DNA from: Gammaproteobacteria bacterium | GTDB lineage: Bacteria > Pseudomonadota > Gammaproteobacteria > GCA-001735895 | Length of the DNA: 5,992 nucleotides | NCBI GenBank assembly: GCA_029864065.1 | Contig: JAOTUD010000200.1 | Location: forward strand, 1 to 5,992 | Direction of reading: 5' to 3' | Shown: in pieces, positions 4,841-5,992 of the stretch | Layout of the letters: each line of letters starts with the position of its first letter | Numbering within the stretch: the first letter of the stretch is position 1 | Position numbers and translations under genes: made by a program | The notes under the pieces: generated by a model | Seen by the model: only the letters and a program-made list of their open reading frames with translations | Told to the model about the DNA's origin: nothing | Databases searched by the model: none

Positions 4841-5491
4841 ATGAAAATCGCCTGGATTGCCGTTTTTATTATTGTCCTGGTATGGTCGGGCATAAACCCG
4901 AAAGACTATCCTACCTGGGCCCTGGAAGTGGCGCCCGCGGTCATCGGGCTGGCGATGCTGGTCGCCACCTACCGCGCGTTTCCGCTGACGCCGCTGCTTT
5001 ATACGCTGATACTCGTCCATTGCCTCGTGCTGATGGTCGGGGGGCATTACACCTATGCCGAGGTGCCCCTGTTCGATGCGCTGAAGCCGGTGCTGAATTT
5101 CGAAAGAAACAACTTCGACAAGCTCGGGCATTTGCTGCAGGGCTTCGTTCCGGCACTGATCGCGCGCGAAATACTGATCAGGCACGCCGTGCTGACTTCG
5201 CCAGCCTGGCGCAATTTCTTCATCGTCTGCTTTTGCCTCGCGCTTAGCGCCGTATATGAAATACTCGAGTGGGCGGTCGCGGAAATTTCCGCTGCCGGCG
5301 CCGAGGCGTTCCTCGGTACCCAGGGATATGCGTGGGATACGCAGTCCGACATGGCGTTTGCGCTGGCTGGCGCTGTTCTGGCCCTGGTCATGCTGGGACG
5401 CCTCCATGATGTCCAGATTCGAAATATAACGACCCGGCACAACCAGCCGGGATCGGCGGCCACCGCCGCCAGGGAGCGGCGCGAATCATGA
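4841..5491 (+). CDS. DUF2238 (YjdF-like) integral membrane protein
   Basis: A 216-residue inner-membrane protein with about six hydrophobic segments (roughly 3-16, 27-43, 50-66, 100-113, 125-142 and 171-186). It shows the landmarks of DUF2238: PLTPLLY (48-54), GGHYTYAEVPL (67-77), NNFDKLGHLLQGFVPAL (90-106), ALSAVYEILEW (134-144) and GTQGYAWDTQSDM (159-171). The conserved H69, H97, E140, E143, D166 and D170 sit in or next to membrane helices and could form a metal or catalytic site; this is inferred. Function is not established for the family; E. coli YjdF is a member. The C-terminal tail (about 190-216) is polar and Arg/Ala-rich, beyond the conserved domain. It starts three bases after the YCII-like gene with only a weak GAG before the start, so coupled translation is likely. 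Confidence 0.95.
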   Translation: MKIAWIAVFIIVLVWSGINPKDYPTWALEVAPAVIGLAMLVATYRAFPLTPLLYTLILVHCLVLMVGGHYTYAEVPLFDALKPVLNFERNNFDKLGHLLQGFVPALIAREILIRHAVLTSPAWRNFFIVCFCLALSAVYEILEWAVAEISAAGAEAFLGTQGYAWDTQSDMAFALAGAVLALVMLGRLHDVQIRNITTRHNQPGSAATAARERRES

Positions 5492-5612
5492 CCGGTAGCG
5501 AAGTCAGCTGGCCTGCATTCATCAAAGAGGCGGGACTCGGAAATGCGCTAATTGGCCGGCAACGGGCAAGCACCGAGCGAGAGCCGTGCAACCAGGCCAG
5601 ACTCGATCGATC

Positions 5613-5636
5613 GGCGCCGAATCCGGCTACGGCGCC
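5613..5636 (+). other. GC-rich hairpin before the VOC gene
   Basis: GGCGCCG (5613-5619) pairs with CGGCGCC (5630-5636) around the ten-base loop AATCCGGCTA. All seven pairs are G-C. No T-run follows (AGCTGAGAAAAA), so an intrinsic terminator on the plus strand is not supported. It lies about 24 bases upstream of the next start codon, inside the likely leader of the VOC gene. Confidence 0.35.
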
Positions 5637-5659
5637 AGCTGAGAAAAACGGGATGAAAA

Positions 5660-5992
5660 ATGCATAGAAGCCGACTCGGTGGACTGATCATCGATTGCCG
5701 GGCCGACGATCTCGACGTGGCCGAGAAATTCTGGACTCGAGCTCTCGGTTACAAGACGATTCCGTCGACGCTGCCGCAGGACGAGAACTACGTGTTACTC
5801 GATACCGGGCCGGACGAACCCCATATCGAGCTGCAGAAAGTCAGCCATCCGAGCCGCGTGCACCTGGATATCGAGACCGACGATGTCGAGGCCGAGGTAT
5901 CGAGGCTCGAAAAACTGGGCGCCAGGCGGCTGCACAAGGTGCGTGACTGGTGGGTGATGGAAGCCCCGACCGGACACCGCTTCTGCGTGGTT
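5660..5992 (+). CDS. VOC/glyoxalase-like domain protein, N-terminal part (cut by window edge)
   Basis: The first 111 codons of a plus-strand gene that runs off the right edge. The sequence begins GGLIIDCRADD (7-17), continues with a helix AEKFWTRALGYK (21-32), then DENYVLLD (41-48), PHIELQKV (54-61), RVHLDIETDDVEAEV (66-80), a second helix RLEKLGARRL (82-91), then WWVMEAPTGHRFCVV (97-111). This beta-alpha-beta-beta-beta arrangement, with the HLDIE strand and the E-x-P-x-G-x-x-F-C ending, is the VOC fold of the Glyoxalase_6 type. H68 and E102 lie where metal ligands of VOC enzymes usually fall. Reaction is unknown; relatives include glyoxalase, dioxygenase and antibiotic-binding proteins. An in-frame TGA at 5654-5656 fixes ATG 5660 as the first start; GGGA (5650-5653) is a weak ribosome-binding site. 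Confidence 0.9.
   Translation, partial: MHRSRLGGLIIDCRADDLDVAEKFWTRALGYKTIPSTLPQDENYVLLDTGPDEPHIELQKVSHPSRVHLDIETDDVEAEVSRLEKLGARRLHKVRDWWVMEAPTGHRFCVV

Noticed and set aside
4606..5247. Plus-strand frame of 213 codons crossing the YCII-like and DUF2238 genes
   Set aside because: It runs out of frame through two recognised genes and is Arg/Ala/Gly-rich without any motif.
4811..5440. Minus-strand frame of 209 codons opposite the DUF2238 gene
   Set aside because: The hydrophobic pattern and family motifs are on the plus strand; this frame is polar and featureless.
5488..5667. Plus-strand frame of 59 codons starting at an ATGA overlap with the DUF2238 stop and overlapping the VOC start
   Set aside because: The overlaps are suggestive, but the peptide is Ala/Arg/Asn-rich with no motif or helix, and its third-position GC looks lower than in neighbouring genes. 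Too weak to call.

Overview
The window looks like ordinary chromosomal DNA from a GC-rich Gram-negative proteobacterium. A gammaproteobacterium is my best guess, from the protein types and codon use, but no marker gene fixes the taxon. I see no rRNA, tRNA, CRISPR array, insertion sequence or phage gene.

Left part (1-2900): a truncated minus-strand gene at the left edge encodes the N-terminus of a GT39/ArnT-like membrane glycosyltransferase. It diverges across a gap of about 490 bp, which holds two tandem GC-rich hairpins, from a plus-strand pair. The first gene of the pair (675-2120) is a HAD phosphatase fused to a UbiA-type prenyltransferase of the decaprenyl-phosphate phosphoribosyltransferase-like group. 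The second (2117-2482) is a four-helix SMR/EamA-like small membrane protein, translationally coupled through an ATGA overlap. Together these could form a lipid-linked sugar route. UbiA would load phosphoribose onto polyprenyl phosphate, HAD would remove the 5'-phosphate, the SMR-like protein would help flip the lipid, and the GT39 enzyme would transfer the sugar outside. This is inference from families and layout. A small two-helix protein of unknown function (2583-2900) follows.

Middle part (3014-4423): a dienelactone hydrolase-family protein with an apparent Cys-Asp-His triad, then a MOSC-domain protein that probably starts at TTG. A stem-loop spans the hydrolase stop codon, and a perfect 17-bp palindrome sits just before the MOSC ribosome-binding site.

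Right part (4520-5992): a YCII/DGPF-domain protein with a plausible sigma70 promoter and a strong Shine-Dalgarno site, followed three bases later by a DUF2238 (YjdF-like) integral membrane protein. A gap of about 170 bp holds a GC hairpin. The window ends inside a VOC/glyoxalase-like protein. These genes read as a set of small, loosely related housekeeping or accessory functions on one strand, each pair separated by a short gap, and not as one pathway.
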